Below, one piece after another: positions 52,136 through 61,577 of a DNA stretch of 64,000 nucleotides. The DNA is from Hansschlegelia plantiphila (GTDB lineage: Bacteria; Pseudomonadota; Alphaproteobacteria; Rhizobiales; Methylopilaceae). The DNA is taken from positions 62,001-126,000 of the forward strand of contig NZ_BSFI01000004.1 of NCBI RefSeq assembly GCF_027922265.1, read 5' to 3'. The notes under the pieces were generated by a model. It was not told where the DNA came from, searched no databases, and was given only the letters and a program-made list of their open reading frames with translations. Within the stretch, counting starts at the first letter, position 1, and every line of letters begins with the position of its first letter. The position numbers and the translations under genes are program-made.

Positions 52136-53154
52136 GCGACCTTCTCGGCCAGCCTGAGGAGCTCCGCGCAGGTTTCGCTCTTCGCCCCGTAGTCCGCCCA
52201 AGCCGTCGCCTTGGCGATGTCGCGCCATTTATCGAGCGTCGCCTCATCCATGCTCTCGACCTGCGCGCCGGCCTTGGAGAAGATCCGCTCGACGTTGAGG
52301 TCGTCCTCCTTCGCGCCCTGCTGGCCGAAGGGCTCGAGCTCCGCGCCGGTCTGCATGATGGCGTCCTGCTGGTCCTTCGGCAGGCTGTCGAAGATCGACT
52401 TCGACATCATGATCGGCTCGAGCATGAACCAGTAGGAACGCTCGCGGCCCGACGTCAGGTGCTTGGCGAGCTCCTCGAGACGGAACGAGATCAGCGAAGT
52501 GGACGAGGTGATGACCGCGTCGCAGGCGCCCGTCTGCATCGCGGCGTAGGATTCGTTCGATGGAATCGACAGCGTGGCGGCGCCGGCCTGCTTCAACATC
52601 AGGTCCATCTCGCGCGAACCGCCGCGGACCTTCATGCCCTTGGCGTCGTCCGGCGAGACGAGCGGCTTGCCGCGGCTCGCGACGCCGCCGGTCTGCCAGA
52701 CCCACGACACCAGTACGATGCCCTTCGCCTGCAGGACCTCGGTCAGCTTCCTCCCGACCTCGCCGCTCTTCCAGGCGATGGCGTGCTCGTAGGACGTGAC
52801 GAGCGCAGGCATCAGGCCGATGTTCATCTCGGGCACCTCGCCGCCCGCGTAGGGCGCGGGGTAAAGCGACATGTCTAGCGCGCCTTTGCGCATCGCTCCG
52901 AACTGCGCGTTCGTCTTCATCAGCGACGAGCCGGGATAGACCTGGACCTCGATCTCGCCGTTCGTCTTGCTCTTCATCGCTTCGGCGAACTTACGGCACA
53001 TCCGGTCGCGGAAATCGCCCTGGTCGATCGTGCCGCCGGGGAACTGGTGCGAGAGCTTCAGCGTGGTGGCGGCCCGCGCCGGCTGCAGTCCGAGACCGAG
53101 GATCGCAGGCATCGCGAGCCCAGCGCCGACGAAGCTGCGGCGATCAAATTGCAT
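52132..53154 (-). CDS. matP: TRAP transporter solute-binding protein (DctP type), malonate
   Basis: A 340-residue periplasmic receptor. The signal (MQFDRRSFVGAGLAMPAILG...ARA) contains a double Arg, so Tat export is possible. KLSHQFPGGTIDQGDFRDRMCRKFAEAM opens the mature fold (in pieces). The substrate-contact Arg region is SREMDLM/VRGGS. The ATG at 53154 has GGAGGA 6 nt upstream. It is the first gene of the operon, which runs toward 47194. Confidence 0.9.
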   Translation of the reverse strand: MQFDRRSFVGAGLAMPAILGLGLQPARAATTLKLSHQFPGGTIDQGDFRDRMCRKFAEAMKSKTNGEIEVQVYPGSSLMKTNAQFGAMRKGALDMSLYPAPYAGGEVPEMNIGLMPALVTSYEHAIAWKSGEVGRKLTEVLQAKGIVLVSWVWQTGGVASRGKPLVSPDDAKGMKVRGGSREMDLMLKQAGAATLSIPSNESYAAMQTGACDAVITSSTSLISFRLEELAKHLTSGRERSYWFMLEPIMMSKSIFDSLPKDQQDAIMQTGAELEPFGQQGAKEDDLNVERIFSKAGAQVESMDEATLDKWRDIAKATAWADYGAKSETCAELLRLAEKVA

Positions 53155-53433
53155 GGCCGTTCCTCCCGATGGTTCCGGACTCGGCGCCCGCCCGCTTGCG
53201 GGGCGTTGGCGCGGCCGGTCGTCACGTCGCCGCGTGCTGCCCGACCGCGAATTCGGTCGGCCGACGAACGTCAGATCGTTGTGGGAACGGTCGCGCCGGT
53301 CGCGGCGACGGCGAAGCCGCCGGCCGGACAAGCCCATCAGTTCCTCCCAGTTGAGCCTTGTATGCGGCTCTTACCAAGGAGCTTGCAGGCTCCATGTGCG
53401 CGGTGTCAAGCTAGGCGCACGCAACAATCCTCA

Positions 53434-53447
53434 TCTTGTATACAAGA
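53434..53447. promoter_or_regulatory. MatR operator: perfect 14-bp palindrome
   Basis: TCTTGTATACAAGA is a perfect inverted repeat. It closely resembles the TCTTGTA/TACACGA site reported for rhizobial MatR, and lies 6 bp upstream of the matR ATG and 280 bp upstream of matP. A partial half-site (CTTGTAT, 53357-53363) nearer to matP may be a second contact. Confidence 0.75.
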
Positions 53448-53453
53448 AGTCTG

Positions 53454-54131
53454 ATGTCAGGCATGAGCGAGAACGCCGTCCGCAAGGTGCGGGACCAGAT
53501 CGAGGACGCCCTGGTGTCGGGCGAGTTTGCGCCCAACGGCCGGCTCGACGAAGTGCAGCTCGCCACGCGCTTCGGCGTGTCGCGCACGCCGGTCCGCGAA
53601 GCGCTGATGCAGCTCTCGGCGATCGGGATGATCGAGCTCCGGCCGCGCCGGGGCGCGATCGTGGTCGCGCACGGCCCGGCGCAGATCTACGAGATGTTCG
53701 AGGTGATGGCCGAGCTCGAGGGCCTCGCCGGGGCCCATGCGGCGCGCCGCCTGACGGACGAGGACCGCAACTCGATCTCGAAAGCGCACGATCGCTGCCG
53801 CGCCGCTGCGGAAGCCGCCGATCTCGACGGGTACTACTATGAGAACGAGGCGTTCCACGTCGCGATCTACGCCGCGACCCACAGCGGATTCCTCGCCGAG
53901 CAGTGCGGCGCTCTGCACCGTCGGCTTCGCCCATTCCGGCGGCTCCAGCTCAGGGTGCCGAACCGCCTCAAGGCGTCGTTCGAGGAACACGACCGCGTGA
54001 CGACGGCGATCTTCAGCGGCGACGCAGAAGCCGCAAAGGCGCGGCTCAGGGCTCACGTGATCGTCCAGGGAGACCGCTTCGGCGACCTGGTGGCGGCCTA
54101 CGAGCAGGCGCGCCTCCGGCAAGCGGTCTAG
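53454..54131 (+). CDS. matR: GntR-family (FadR/FCD) regulator of malonate use
   Basis: A 225-residue regulator. The winged helix (residues about 5-70, with LATRFGVSRTPVREALMQLSAIGMIELRPRRG in pieces) is followed by an FCD ligand domain with the metal-binding His/Asp set (DLDGYYYENEAFHVAIYAATHS, and FEEHDRVTTAI). The ATG at 53454 is preferred over a TTG inside the operator palindrome. It is divergent from matPQMAB, so it probably represses that operon and itself in the absence of malonate or malonyl-CoA. Confidence 0.9.
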   Translation: MSGMSENAVRKVRDQIEDALVSGEFAPNGRLDEVQLATRFGVSRTPVREALMQLSAIGMIELRPRRGAIVVAHGPAQIYEMFEVMAELEGLAGAHAARRLTDEDRNSISKAHDRCRAAAEAADLDGYYYENEAFHVAIYAATHSGFLAEQCGALHRRLRPFRRLQLRVPNRLKASFEEHDRVTTAIFSGDAEAAKARLRAHVIVQGDRFGDLVAAYEQARLRQAV

Positions 54132-54222
54132 TCGCCGCCGGCCCATGCGCGACGGTCCCGCCTTGGCCGACGCCGCGGAAACCGGGTCGGCCAAGGGCGG
54201 GGGGCAAGCCTCAGTCGAGCGT

Positions 54223-54558
54223 TCAGCGCTGTCTGAACGGCCGCAGACCGCTTGGCGTGTAATAGCAACGCTTGCCGTACCAGCGGCCTCTGCTGCACCA
54301 GCGCCCGGGGCGGTGGATCGATCGAAGAGAATAGGGGCGGTTCGTCCGGTAGCGCTTTCGGTGGACGGGGCGGTTGGCGACTTCCTGAACGTCGCCGCGT
54401 CTGAGGCTCGCCGTCGCGGCGGCGCGAATGTCGGCGCGCAGTCCCGGCGACGATGAAGACGGCGTTGGCGACGCCGTCGCCGCCGACGACGGAGACGTCT
54501 CCGCGAGGCCGGTGATCCCGACCGCGCAGGCCAGCGCAAAGAGTAGGGTTTTGTTCAT
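54223..54558 (-). CDS. Small basic secreted protein of unknown function
   Basis: A 111-residue protein with an obvious signal peptide (MNKTLLFALACAVGITGLAE...) and GGGAGGA upstream of the ATG. The mature part starts Ser/Thr-rich and ends strongly basic and aromatic, with HRKRYRTNRPYSLRSIHRPG, W-C and C-Y-Y. Two Cys near the C-terminus could form a disulfide. I recognise no family. The opposite frame here is a shadow. Confidence 0.6.
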   Translation of the reverse strand: MNKTLLFALACAVGITGLAETSPSSAATASPTPSSSSPGLRADIRAAATASLRRGDVQEVANRPVHRKRYRTNRPYSLRSIHRPGRWCSRGRWYGKRCYYTPSGLRPFRQR

Positions 54559-54633
54559 CTCTTCCTCCCTGTTCTCGTTCCGGCGAACTAACGCGCAAGA
54601 GTTCGAGGGGAAGGCCATCTCGCGAACCGTCAT

Positions 54634-54959
54634 GGGCCGACTGCGCGGCGCGCCAGGAGATCTCGGCCCCGCCGGGAAGTATTGATTGCGTGTGCGGGCG
54701 GCGTTTTCGAGCCCGGTGGTCGTCCGGATAAACGCGCCGGCTTGGTCGTAAAATGCCGACGCCGGCTAACGTCTTCTTCACCCTAGAAAGTTGTATCTCA
54801 GCGCCTTCTTGGCGCAAATCTTCCGTCGGCCGCGTTCTGTTCTGAGCGTACCGGACGAGCCCAGCCGCGGTCGCGACAGCCGTCGGGCGAAAAATACTTA
54901 TTGATCGAAATAATCCTTTATCTAAGCTTGTGGCGTCTCAAAATGTAGAGGGGAGAACA
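54634..54959. other. Gene-free, A/T-richer stretch before the repeat protein
   Basis: About 325 bp without a convincing gene. The last 70 bp (54890-54959) are distinctly A/T-rich for this genome and must hold the promoter of the downstream secreted protein, but I cannot fix a -35/-10 pair. Confidence 0.5.
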
Positions 54960-55277
54960 ATGTTAATGAAGTATTCCGCTTTGGCGGGCGCCATGGCTTT
55001 GGGCCTGCTGGCGGCGTCTGATGCCAGCGCCGTTGCTGTCGCGCCGTCTCTAGAGCCGGCTCAGTCAATAATCCCGGTCGCGGGCGGCTGCGGGCCGGGC
55101 GGTTGGCGAGGGCCCTGGGGGCACTGCAGGAACACGCCTTACTACGGACCGCTGCCGGGCGGATATTATCAGCCGCCGGTCGGAAACGGCTGCCCTCCGG
55201 GCTATTGGCGCGGTCCCTGGGGCCACTGCAGGAACACGCCCTATCACGGCCGCCTGCCAGGCGGCGGATGGCAGTGA
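54960..55277 (+). CDS. GCG_CRPN-type secreted repeat protein
   Basis: A 105-residue exported protein with a signal peptide (MLMKYSALAGAMALGLLAASDASA) and two tandem copies of a 26-residue unit containing C-G-P-G-W-RGPWGHCRNTPY. The second copy is CPPGYWRGPWGHCRNTPYHG. The GCGPGWHRGPWGHC-type motif is a known short prefix in many small alphaproteobacterial secreted proteins, with unknown role. GGGGAGA lies 3 bp before the ATG. The repeats suggest recent duplication. The 55278-55506 gap shows nothing. Confidence 0.8.
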   Translation: MLMKYSALAGAMALGLLAASDASAVAVAPSLEPAQSIIPVAGGCGPGGWRGPWGHCRNTPYYGPLPGGYYQPPVGNGCPPGYWRGPWGHCRNTPYHGRLPGGGWQ

Positions 55278-55506
55278 CGTCAGTAAGTATCGGAGCCCCC
55301 GTCCCGGCTCCGGCCGGGGCGGGGTCTTCGCATCGAAGCCGGCGGCGCCGTCAGCAGAAGACAGAACAAGTAGCGCCATGCGGGCGACGCCACTTCGTGG
55401 CCCCGCAGTTCTGCTCGCGATAACGGAACGCTCGGCGCTTCAATGCAAGCCGAAAAACTCGGCGCTGGAGACGGCGCCCGAGGGTCGGATCTTGTTGTTG
55501 CTGTTG

Positions 55507-58500
55507 CTATTCCGCCGGGTGAGCGATCTGGCGGGATGAACGCGCAGATCGAACGGACAGCCACGAGGCGGCGTGGTCGAGATAAAGATAGACGACCGGC
55601 GTCGTGAACAACGTGAGAAGCTGGCTCACGATCAATCCGCCGACCATGGCGTAGCCGAGCGGCTGGCGGAGCTCATAACCGACCCCGTGCCCCAGCATCA
55701 ACGGCACGCCGCCGAGCAAGGCCGCCATGGTCGTCATCAGGATTGGCCGAAAGCGCAGCATACAGGCTTTTCGGATCGCCTCCTCAGGCGTCAGCTTCTC
55801 CTCGCGCTCGGCGGCGAGAGCGAAGTCGACCAGCATGATGCCGTTCTTCTTCACGATGCCGATCAGCAGGACCACGCCGATCAGCGCGATCAGACTGAAC
55901 TCGAAGCCGAAGAGATAGAGAGCGCCCAGCGCGCCGAGGCCGGCCGAAGGGAGGGTCGACAGGATCGTGAGCGGATGGATGTAGCTCTCGTAGAGCATGC
56001 CGAGGATCAGGTAGACGGCGATCAGGGCGGCGCCGATCAGCAACGGGATGGTGCTGATCGAGGCCTGGAACGCCTGTGCGGTGCCCGTGAATCCGCCGAC
56101 CAGCGAGGCCGGGGCGCCGAGGGCCGCCTGCGCCCTGTCGATCGCCGCCGTCGCCTCTCCGAGCGCGACGCCCGGCGCGAGGTTGAAGCTCAGCGTCACC
56201 GCAGGGAACTGGCCCTGATGATTGATCGTCAGCGGCGCCACCTTGTCCTGCGTCCAGGTGGCGAGCGAAGACAGCGGCACCTGATCGCCGGTATCGGGCG
56301 ACTTCACGTAGAGCTCGCGTAGCGTGTCGACGCTGCCGCGCTTGAGCGGCGTGGTCTCCAGTATCACGTGGTAGCTGTTCAGCTGAGTGAAGAACTGAGC
56401 CACCTGACGCTGGCCGAATGCGTCGTAAAGCGTGTCTTCGATGGCCTGCGGCTGGATGCCGTAGCGCGCGGCCTGCCGGCGGTCGATCGAGAGCGTCAGC
56501 GTCGCGCCGTTGGTCTGCTGATCGCTGGCGACGTCCCGAAGCTCGGGGAGCCCTTTCAGGGCGGCCAGCACCTTCGGGGCGTAATCGTTCAGTTCGTCCA
56601 GGTTCGAATCCTGAAGGGTGTACTGATATTGCGTCCGCGTCCGACGCGCGCCCACGCGCACATCCTGCGCGGATTGCAGCAGAAGCGATGCGCCCTCGAC
56701 CTCGGCGAGCTTCGGCCGCAGGCGGTTGATCACCTCGTCAGCCGACGCGTCTCTCTCCGCCTGGGGCTTGAGCGTGAGGAAGCTGCGTCCGGCGTTCGCT
56801 GAGGAGGCGCTTCCGCCGGAGCCGATCAGGCTGCCGACCGTCGCGACCGCGGGGTCCTGCAGCACGATCGCGTCGAGCGCCGCCTGCCGGGCGGACATCT
56901 CCGTGAAGGAGATGTCCTGGGCGCCCTCGCTCGCTCCGGTGATGAGACCGGTGTCCTGCTGCGGGAAGAAGCCCTTCGGGATGACGACGAAGAGCGCGCC
57001 GGCCGCGGCGATCGATGCGAAGAAGACAAGCAGCGTGACGAAGCGGTGGCGCAAGGTCACGTCGAGCCCGCGGCCATAGGCGTTCAGCAGGCCGTCGAAG
57101 CCGCGCTCCACGATCATGAACAGCCGGCCGTGCCGCTCTCCCTGGTGCGGCTTCAGGAAGCGCGCGGCGAGCGTCGGCGTCAGCGTCAGAGAGACGAAGG
57201 CCGAGACCGCGATCGCGATCACCACCGTCATCGAGAACTCGCGAAACAGCCGCCCGACGATGCCGCCCATCAGCAGCAACGGAATGAACGCGGCGACGAG
57301 CGAGATGCTGATGGAGAGGATCGTGAAGCCGATCTCGCCTGCGCCCTTCAACGCGGCCTGCAGCGGCGACATGCCGTCCTCGATATGCCGGACGATGTTC
57401 TCCAGCATGACGATCGCGTCGTCGACGACGAAGCCGACAGCGATGGTCAGGGCCATCAGGGACAGATTGTTGAGACTGTAGCCGACCGCGAACATGACGC
57501 CGCAGGCGCCGAGCAGCGACAGCGGCACCGTCAACGCCGGAATGACGGTGGCCCAAACGTTCCGCAGGAAGACGAAGATAACCGCGATGACCAGGGCGAT
57601 GGTGAGGGCCAGCGTGAACTCGACGTCTTCGAGCGACGCGCGGATCGTTGTCGTGCGGTCGCTCATCACCGCGACCTTCACGGCGGGCGGGAGGGAGGCC
57701 GTCAGGCGCGGCAGCTCCGCCTTGATGGCGTCGACCGTGTCGACGACGTTGGCGCCGGGCTGCTTGAAGATCACCAGGAACAGACCGCGCTTTCCGTTGA
57801 CCCAGGCGGCCTTCTGCACGTCCTCGGCGCCGGCGACGGCCCGCCCCACGTCGCGGACCCGGATCGGCGCTCCATCGCGATAGGCGAGGACCACGTCGTT
57901 CCAGGCGTCGGCGTCGGTCAACTGGCCGTCGGCGTAGATCGTGAGAGCGCGTTTCGGTCCGTCGAGCGTGCCGTTCGGGCTGTCGACGGTGACCGTCGCC
58001 ATCACGCCGCGGATGTCCTCGAGCGTCAGGTTCTTCGCGGCGAGCTTCTGGGGATCGACCTGAACGCGGATGGCGGGCTTCTGTTCGCCGGCGATCGTCA
58101 CCTGCCCGACGCCGGAGATCTGGCTGATCTGCTGGGCGAGAGTCGTATCGGCGAGGTCGTCGACCTCGGTGATCGGCATCGTGTCGGACTGCACCGAGAG
58201 CAGCAGGATCGGCGCGTCGGCCGGGTTCGTCTTCCGGTATGTCGGCGGCGAGGGCAGGTTTTTCGGGAGCTGCCCGCCCGCCGCGTTGATGGCGGACTGA
58301 ATGTCCTGCGCCGCCGCGTCGATGTTTCGATCGAGCTCGAACTCGGCCGTGACCGTCGTCGTGCCGAGCGCGCTCACGGAGGTGAGCTGCGCGATTCCGG
58401 GCACCTGCCCGAACTGGCGTTCCAGGGGCTGGGCGACCGAGGAGGCCATGGTCTCAGGGCTCGCGCCCGGCAGGTTCGCGGTGACCTGGATCGTGGGGAA

Positions 58501-58641
58501 GTCGATCTGCGGCAGCGGCGCGACCGGGAGTCTCGGAAACGCCGCGAGGCCGGCCAGCAAGAGAGCGGCCATCAGAAGCGACGTCGCGATCGGGCGTCGG
58601 ATGAACGGCCCGGAGAGGCCGCCGGAGACGCCGTCCTTCAT
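55507..58641 (-). CDS. RND efflux pump, HAE1 family (MdtB/AcrB-like)
   Basis: A 1044-residue inner-membrane proton-driven exporter. It has the N-terminal FIRRPIATSLLMAALLLAG, the proton-relay pair in VGFVVDDAIVMLENIVRH (two Asp), and AALLGGVPLMLGHGVGYELRQPLG in pieces. A single RND gene follows the adaptor, unlike the mdtB-mdtC pair, so it probably forms homotrimers. The start overlaps the adaptor stop by 4 bp. No outer-membrane factor is encoded here. Substrates are probably drugs or biocides. Confidence 0.9.
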   Translation of the reverse strand: MKDGVSGGLSGPFIRRPIATSLLMAALLLAGLAAFPRLPVAPLPQIDFPTIQVTANLPGASPETMASSVAQPLERQFGQVPGIAQLTSVSALGTTTVTAEFELDRNIDAAAQDIQSAINAAGGQLPKNLPSPPTYRKTNPADAPILLLSVQSDTMPITEVDDLADTTLAQQISQISGVGQVTIAGEQKPAIRVQVDPQKLAAKNLTLEDIRGVMATVTVDSPNGTLDGPKRALTIYADGQLTDADAWNDVVLAYRDGAPIRVRDVGRAVAGAEDVQKAAWVNGKRGLFLVIFKQPGANVVDTVDAIKAELPRLTASLPPAVKVAVMSDRTTTIRASLEDVEFTLALTIALVIAVIFVFLRNVWATVIPALTVPLSLLGACGVMFAVGYSLNNLSLMALTIAVGFVVDDAIVMLENIVRHIEDGMSPLQAALKGAGEIGFTILSISISLVAAFIPLLLMGGIVGRLFREFSMTVVIAIAVSAFVSLTLTPTLAARFLKPHQGERHGRLFMIVERGFDGLLNAYGRGLDVTLRHRFVTLLVFFASIAAAGALFVVIPKGFFPQQDTGLITGASEGAQDISFTEMSARQAALDAIVLQDPAVATVGSLIGSGGSASSANAGRSFLTLKPQAERDASADEVINRLRPKLAEVEGASLLLQSAQDVRVGARRTRTQYQYTLQDSNLDELNDYAPKVLAALKGLPELRDVASDQQTNGATLTLSIDRRQAARYGIQPQAIEDTLYDAFGQRQVAQFFTQLNSYHVILETTPLKRGSVDTLRELYVKSPDTGDQVPLSSLATWTQDKVAPLTINHQGQFPAVTLSFNLAPGVALGEATAAIDRAQAALGAPASLVGGFTGTAQAFQASISTIPLLIGAALIAVYLILGMLYESYIHPLTILSTLPSAGLGALGALYLFGFEFSLIALIGVVLLIGIVKKNGIMLVDFALAAEREEKLTPEEAIRKACMLRFRPILMTTMAALLGGVPLMLGHGVGYELRQPLGYAMVGGLIVSQLLTLFTTPVVYLYLDHAASWLSVRSARSSRQIAHPAE

Positions 58642-59801
58642 TGCGTGTCGCCCGGTTTCGGGGTGGCTTGCGCAAGCGGGGCGACGGTCGCCTCGGTGGC
58701 CGAGACCGCGGTCCCCTGCTCGACGCGGGCGGCGCCGGCGGTGACGACGCGCTCGCCCGGATTCACGCCGTCGTCGATCACGACGACGCCGTCCGCCTGT
58801 CGGCGGACCTTGACGGCGCGCCGCTCCGCCACCGAGTCGTCGTTCACCACGAAGACAAAGGCGCTGTCCGCGCCGCGTTGGAGGCCGTCTTCCGGAATTG
58901 TGACGACGCCTCGCAGGGTGTCGACGAGGATACGCACCGTCACGGACTGGCCCGGCCAGAGCGCCCCCTCGGCATTCGCGAAGGTCGCCTTCGCCTTGAA
59001 GGTTCCGGAGGCCTGATCGATCTGGCTGTTGAGGACGGTCAGCTCGCCGCGCGCGAGCTCCTGGCCGTCGGGAGCAAAGGCCTTCGCCGGCACGACGCCT
59101 TTCTTCATGGCCGCCGACACGATCGCAAAATGCCGCTCCGGCAGCGTAAAGACCGCTGTGATCGGATCGAGCTGCGTCAGCGTCACGACGCCGGTCGCGT
59201 CGGTCGCCCTGACCAGATTGCCTTTGTCCACGAGCCGGAAACCGGCGCGACCGGTGATCGGCGCCCGGATCGTGCTGTAGTCAAGCTGGAGCTGGGCGCT
59301 TTCGACCGCCGCGGCGTCGCCGGCGATCTGCGCCTCGAGCTGGGCGACGGTCGCCCTTTGCGAGTCGAGCTGCTGGCGGGACGCAAAGTTGCTCTGGGCG
59401 AGCTGCTGGTAACGGGCGAGGTCGCGCTCGGCGTTGGCGTGCTGCGCCTCGTCCTGCTGCTGCTTCGCCTTCGCCTGATCGAGCGCCGCCTTGTAGGGCC
59501 GCGGGTCGATCTGCACGAGCAGGTCGCCGGCGTGGACGGTCTGCCCCTCCGTGAAGGCGACCTGCATGACCTCGCCGTCGACGCGGCTGCGCACCGTCAC
59601 CAGATTGAGCGGCTGCACGGCGCCGAGGCCGTGCCGGAACACCGGCGCGTCCATCAGGCGCGCCGCGGCGACCTGAACGGGCGTCGGTCTCTTTCCAGGG
59701 GCCGCCGGCGGCGTGGAGGCGTCCGCGACCCAATGCGCGCGCCAGAGCCCTCCTGCCGCCAGGAGAACAAGGCCTAGGATGACAGGCAGACGCTTGCGCA
59801 T
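58638..59801 (-). CDS. RND efflux periplasmic adaptor (MdtA-like)
   Basis: A 387-residue membrane-fusion protein. The N-terminal anchor or signal is at residues 5-25. A biotinyl-lipoyl half-motif (VRSRVDGEVMQVAFTEGQTV), a helical hairpin rich in Gln (about 105-165) and a beta-barrel domain (RAPITGRAGFRLVDKGNLVRA in pieces) follow. The ATG at 59801 begins MRKRLPVILG. It is the first gene of the pump operon. The upstream 59802-60033 gap shows no gene. Confidence 0.88.
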   Translation of the reverse strand: MRKRLPVILGLVLLAAGGLWRAHWVADASTPPAAPGKRPTPVQVAAARLMDAPVFRHGLGAVQPLNLVTVRSRVDGEVMQVAFTEGQTVHAGDLLVQIDPRPYKAALDQAKAKQQQDEAQHANAERDLARYQQLAQSNFASRQQLDSQRATVAQLEAQIAGDAAAVESAQLQLDYSTIRAPITGRAGFRLVDKGNLVRATDATGVVTLTQLDPITAVFTLPERHFAIVSAAMKKGVVPAKAFAPDGQELARGELTVLNSQIDQASGTFKAKATFANAEGALWPGQSVTVRILVDTLRGVVTIPEDGLQRGADSAFVFVVNDDSVAERRAVKVRRQADGVVVIDDGVNPGERVVTAGAARVEQGTAVSATEATVAPLAQATPKPGDTQ

Positions 59802-60033
59802 TGTGCTTCTATTAAATCGGGCCGGGTCCGGCTGCTGGACCTGACACGATGATAAGCCCGGTCGCCTGCGAAGCCTCTGCTCAATTTGGTCTACAGCAGC
59901 CCAAACGACACGCCTGGATTGCAAGCGCCCGGATCGCGAGCGCCGCTGGTTCGATCTCGGTCAGCTTTGCTGGCCGTTCGCGGCGAGGCCGGCGGACCTT
60001 ATCCGACAAAATTCGGCGGCGCAGATCGATGTC

Positions 60034-60615
60034 TCAACCGCGAGCGCCCGCCAGCGGGGCGATCGAGGCGAGGTTCCATCGGCCATGGCTTGACGTCAGC
60101 GACGTGACGGACAGCGGGGCCACGTCCACGCGCCAGAACGACGCCGGCTCCGCGCCGAGCGCGCTGACGATCGCGGCGCGGACGATGGCGGCGTGCGTGA
60201 CCGCCACGACCGAGCCTTCGCGACGCCGGAGCGTCTCGAGCCAAGCGCTGGTCCGTCCGAGCACGTCGCGAAGCGTCTCGCCGCCATGGGGCGCGGCGTC
60301 GGGGTTCTGAAGCCACGCCTCGAGGCCTTCGGGATCGTCCGCGTGGACGCCGGCCATCGAACGGCCCCGCCACCGCCCGAGATCCCAGTCGCTTAGCGCA
60401 GCGTCGACCTCGGCGTCGAGCCCGAGCGCTTCCGCGGTCTGACGCGCCCGCAAGGCGGGGCTCGTCAACGCCCGGTCCGCCCGGACCGGAGGCCGGGCCA
60501 GCGTCGCGAGCTTTCTCAGTCCATGCGGATCAAGCGGCTCGTCGTCGGCGAAATCCGCGGCGCGAACCGCCGTCGTCGAGGCGTGGCAGATCAAGGCGAC
60601 CCGCGTCGTCACCAT
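60034..60615 (-). CDS. Histidine phosphatase family protein of the cobalt cluster
   Basis: A 193-residue phosphoglycerate-mutase-fold protein. The RHG motif is altered: the start reads ALICHASTTAVRAADF, with the first His present but the Arg just before it replaced by Cys. The second His is in VAVTHAAIVRAAI, Arg in SPALRARQTAEALG and Glu in GGETLRDV. It lies 59 bp after cbtA on the same strand. A CobC-like role (alpha-ribazole phosphatase) is plausible, but the altered RHG leaves activity unclear. Confidence 0.75.
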   Translation of the reverse strand: MVTTRVALICHASTTAVRAADFADDEPLDPHGLRKLATLARPPVRADRALTSPALRARQTAEALGLDAEVDAALSDWDLGRWRGRSMAGVHADDPEGLEAWLQNPDAAPHGGETLRDVLGRTSAWLETLRRREGSVVAVTHAAIVRAAIVSALGAEPASFWRVDVAPLSVTSLTSSHGRWNLASIAPLAGARG

Positions 60616-60674
60616 CTCCGCCCGGCGGCCCCGCGCGCCGGACCGCTTGCATGCCGTCTCAACGCCGCGCCTGG

Positions 60675-61460
60675 CTAGACCGTCGACGTGCGCAACGGAG
60701 CGCGCCGCATACCGGTCTCCGCCGCCCGCTCCGTGAGGAGCCCGAACAGAAGCCCGATCGTGGTCCACATTAGCAGCTGCGCTCCTATCGAGGACAGCCT
60801 GAACTGCCAGAGCACGACCGCCGGGAACTGCTCCGGAACCTCGTTCACGCCCGGCAGCCCCACTGCGACGACGATCATCACGACGATATAGCCCAGGGCT
60901 GCGACGACGCTCGCGTTCCAGACGCTCATTCGGGAGGACAGATGGCGTTGGAGCAGCGCCGTCCCGATCATCGCCGCCAGGGAGATCGCGATCATCGCGA
61001 AGTAAAGCGAGGTCCGCATGCCGAGCGTGCTCGGGTCGCCGACCGCCGGCGGGTTGGCTGGGTATTTGAGGAACGGAACCAGGCCGACTGAGACGAAGCC
61101 GGCGATCGCTATGAAGGCGGCGGTCACGCGCGGGCCGGAGTCGCCGAAGCGGCCATGGACGAAGGCGAAGGTGAGCGCGAACAGCCCGCCAAGCGACGAG
61201 GCGAAGACGACGACGCCAGTCAGCAGGCCCACGCCGGCCTGGACCGGGCGGCTGACCAACTCGTGTCCGTCCTCGTCGTCGGCATGCTCATGGGCCGCCG
61301 TCGCACCAGCGGGGGCGTGCTCGTGCGCTTCCGCCGTGCGGGCTTCGAACGCGATCGCGCTGTCGACGGCTGGCTCACCCGCAATCTTCAGGAAGCCAAA
61401 GCATAAAAGTCCGGCGACGAGGCCGACCAGCATGCCGCGAAGCAACAGGGTTCCGGTCAC
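60675..61460 (-). CDS. cbtA: Cobalt transporter subunit CbtA
   Basis: A 261-residue membrane protein with five to six hydrophobic segments. A His-rich loop after the first (AHEHAPAGATAAHEHADDED) could bind cobalt. RPVQAGVGLLTGVVVFASSLGGLFAL and LVPFLKYPANPP are family features. It follows cbtB with a 117-bp gap. CbtA/CbtB pairs are typical B12-linked cobalt importers in alphaproteobacteria. Confidence 0.9.
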   Translation of the reverse strand: MTGTLLLRGMLVGLVAGLLCFGFLKIAGEPAVDSAIAFEARTAEAHEHAPAGATAAHEHADDEDGHELVSRPVQAGVGLLTGVVVFASSLGGLFALTFAFVHGRFGDSGPRVTAAFIAIAGFVSVGLVPFLKYPANPPAVGDPSTLGMRTSLYFAMIAISLAAMIGTALLQRHLSSRMSVWNASVVAALGYIVVMIVVAVGLPGVNEVPEQFPAVVLWQFRLSSIGAQLLMWTTIGLLFGLLTERAAETGMRRAPLRTSTV

Positions 61461-61577
61461 CGTGGTTCTCCAGGATTAGTCTGCGAGGGGCGGAGAACGC
61501 CGGGCGCCTGCGCGTCCGACGTTGTGGTCATGCCGACCGTGCTGGAGACCGACGGGGCGCCGGTCACGTCAGCGCCG

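Noticed and set aside
53436..54131. Longer matR start at TTG 53436
   Set aside because: It lies inside the operator palindrome and adds six non-conserved residues; the ATG at 53454 is simpler.
57046..59016. 656-codon plus-strand frame opposite the RND pump
   Set aside because: Shadow translation of the minus-strand pump genes; no motif.
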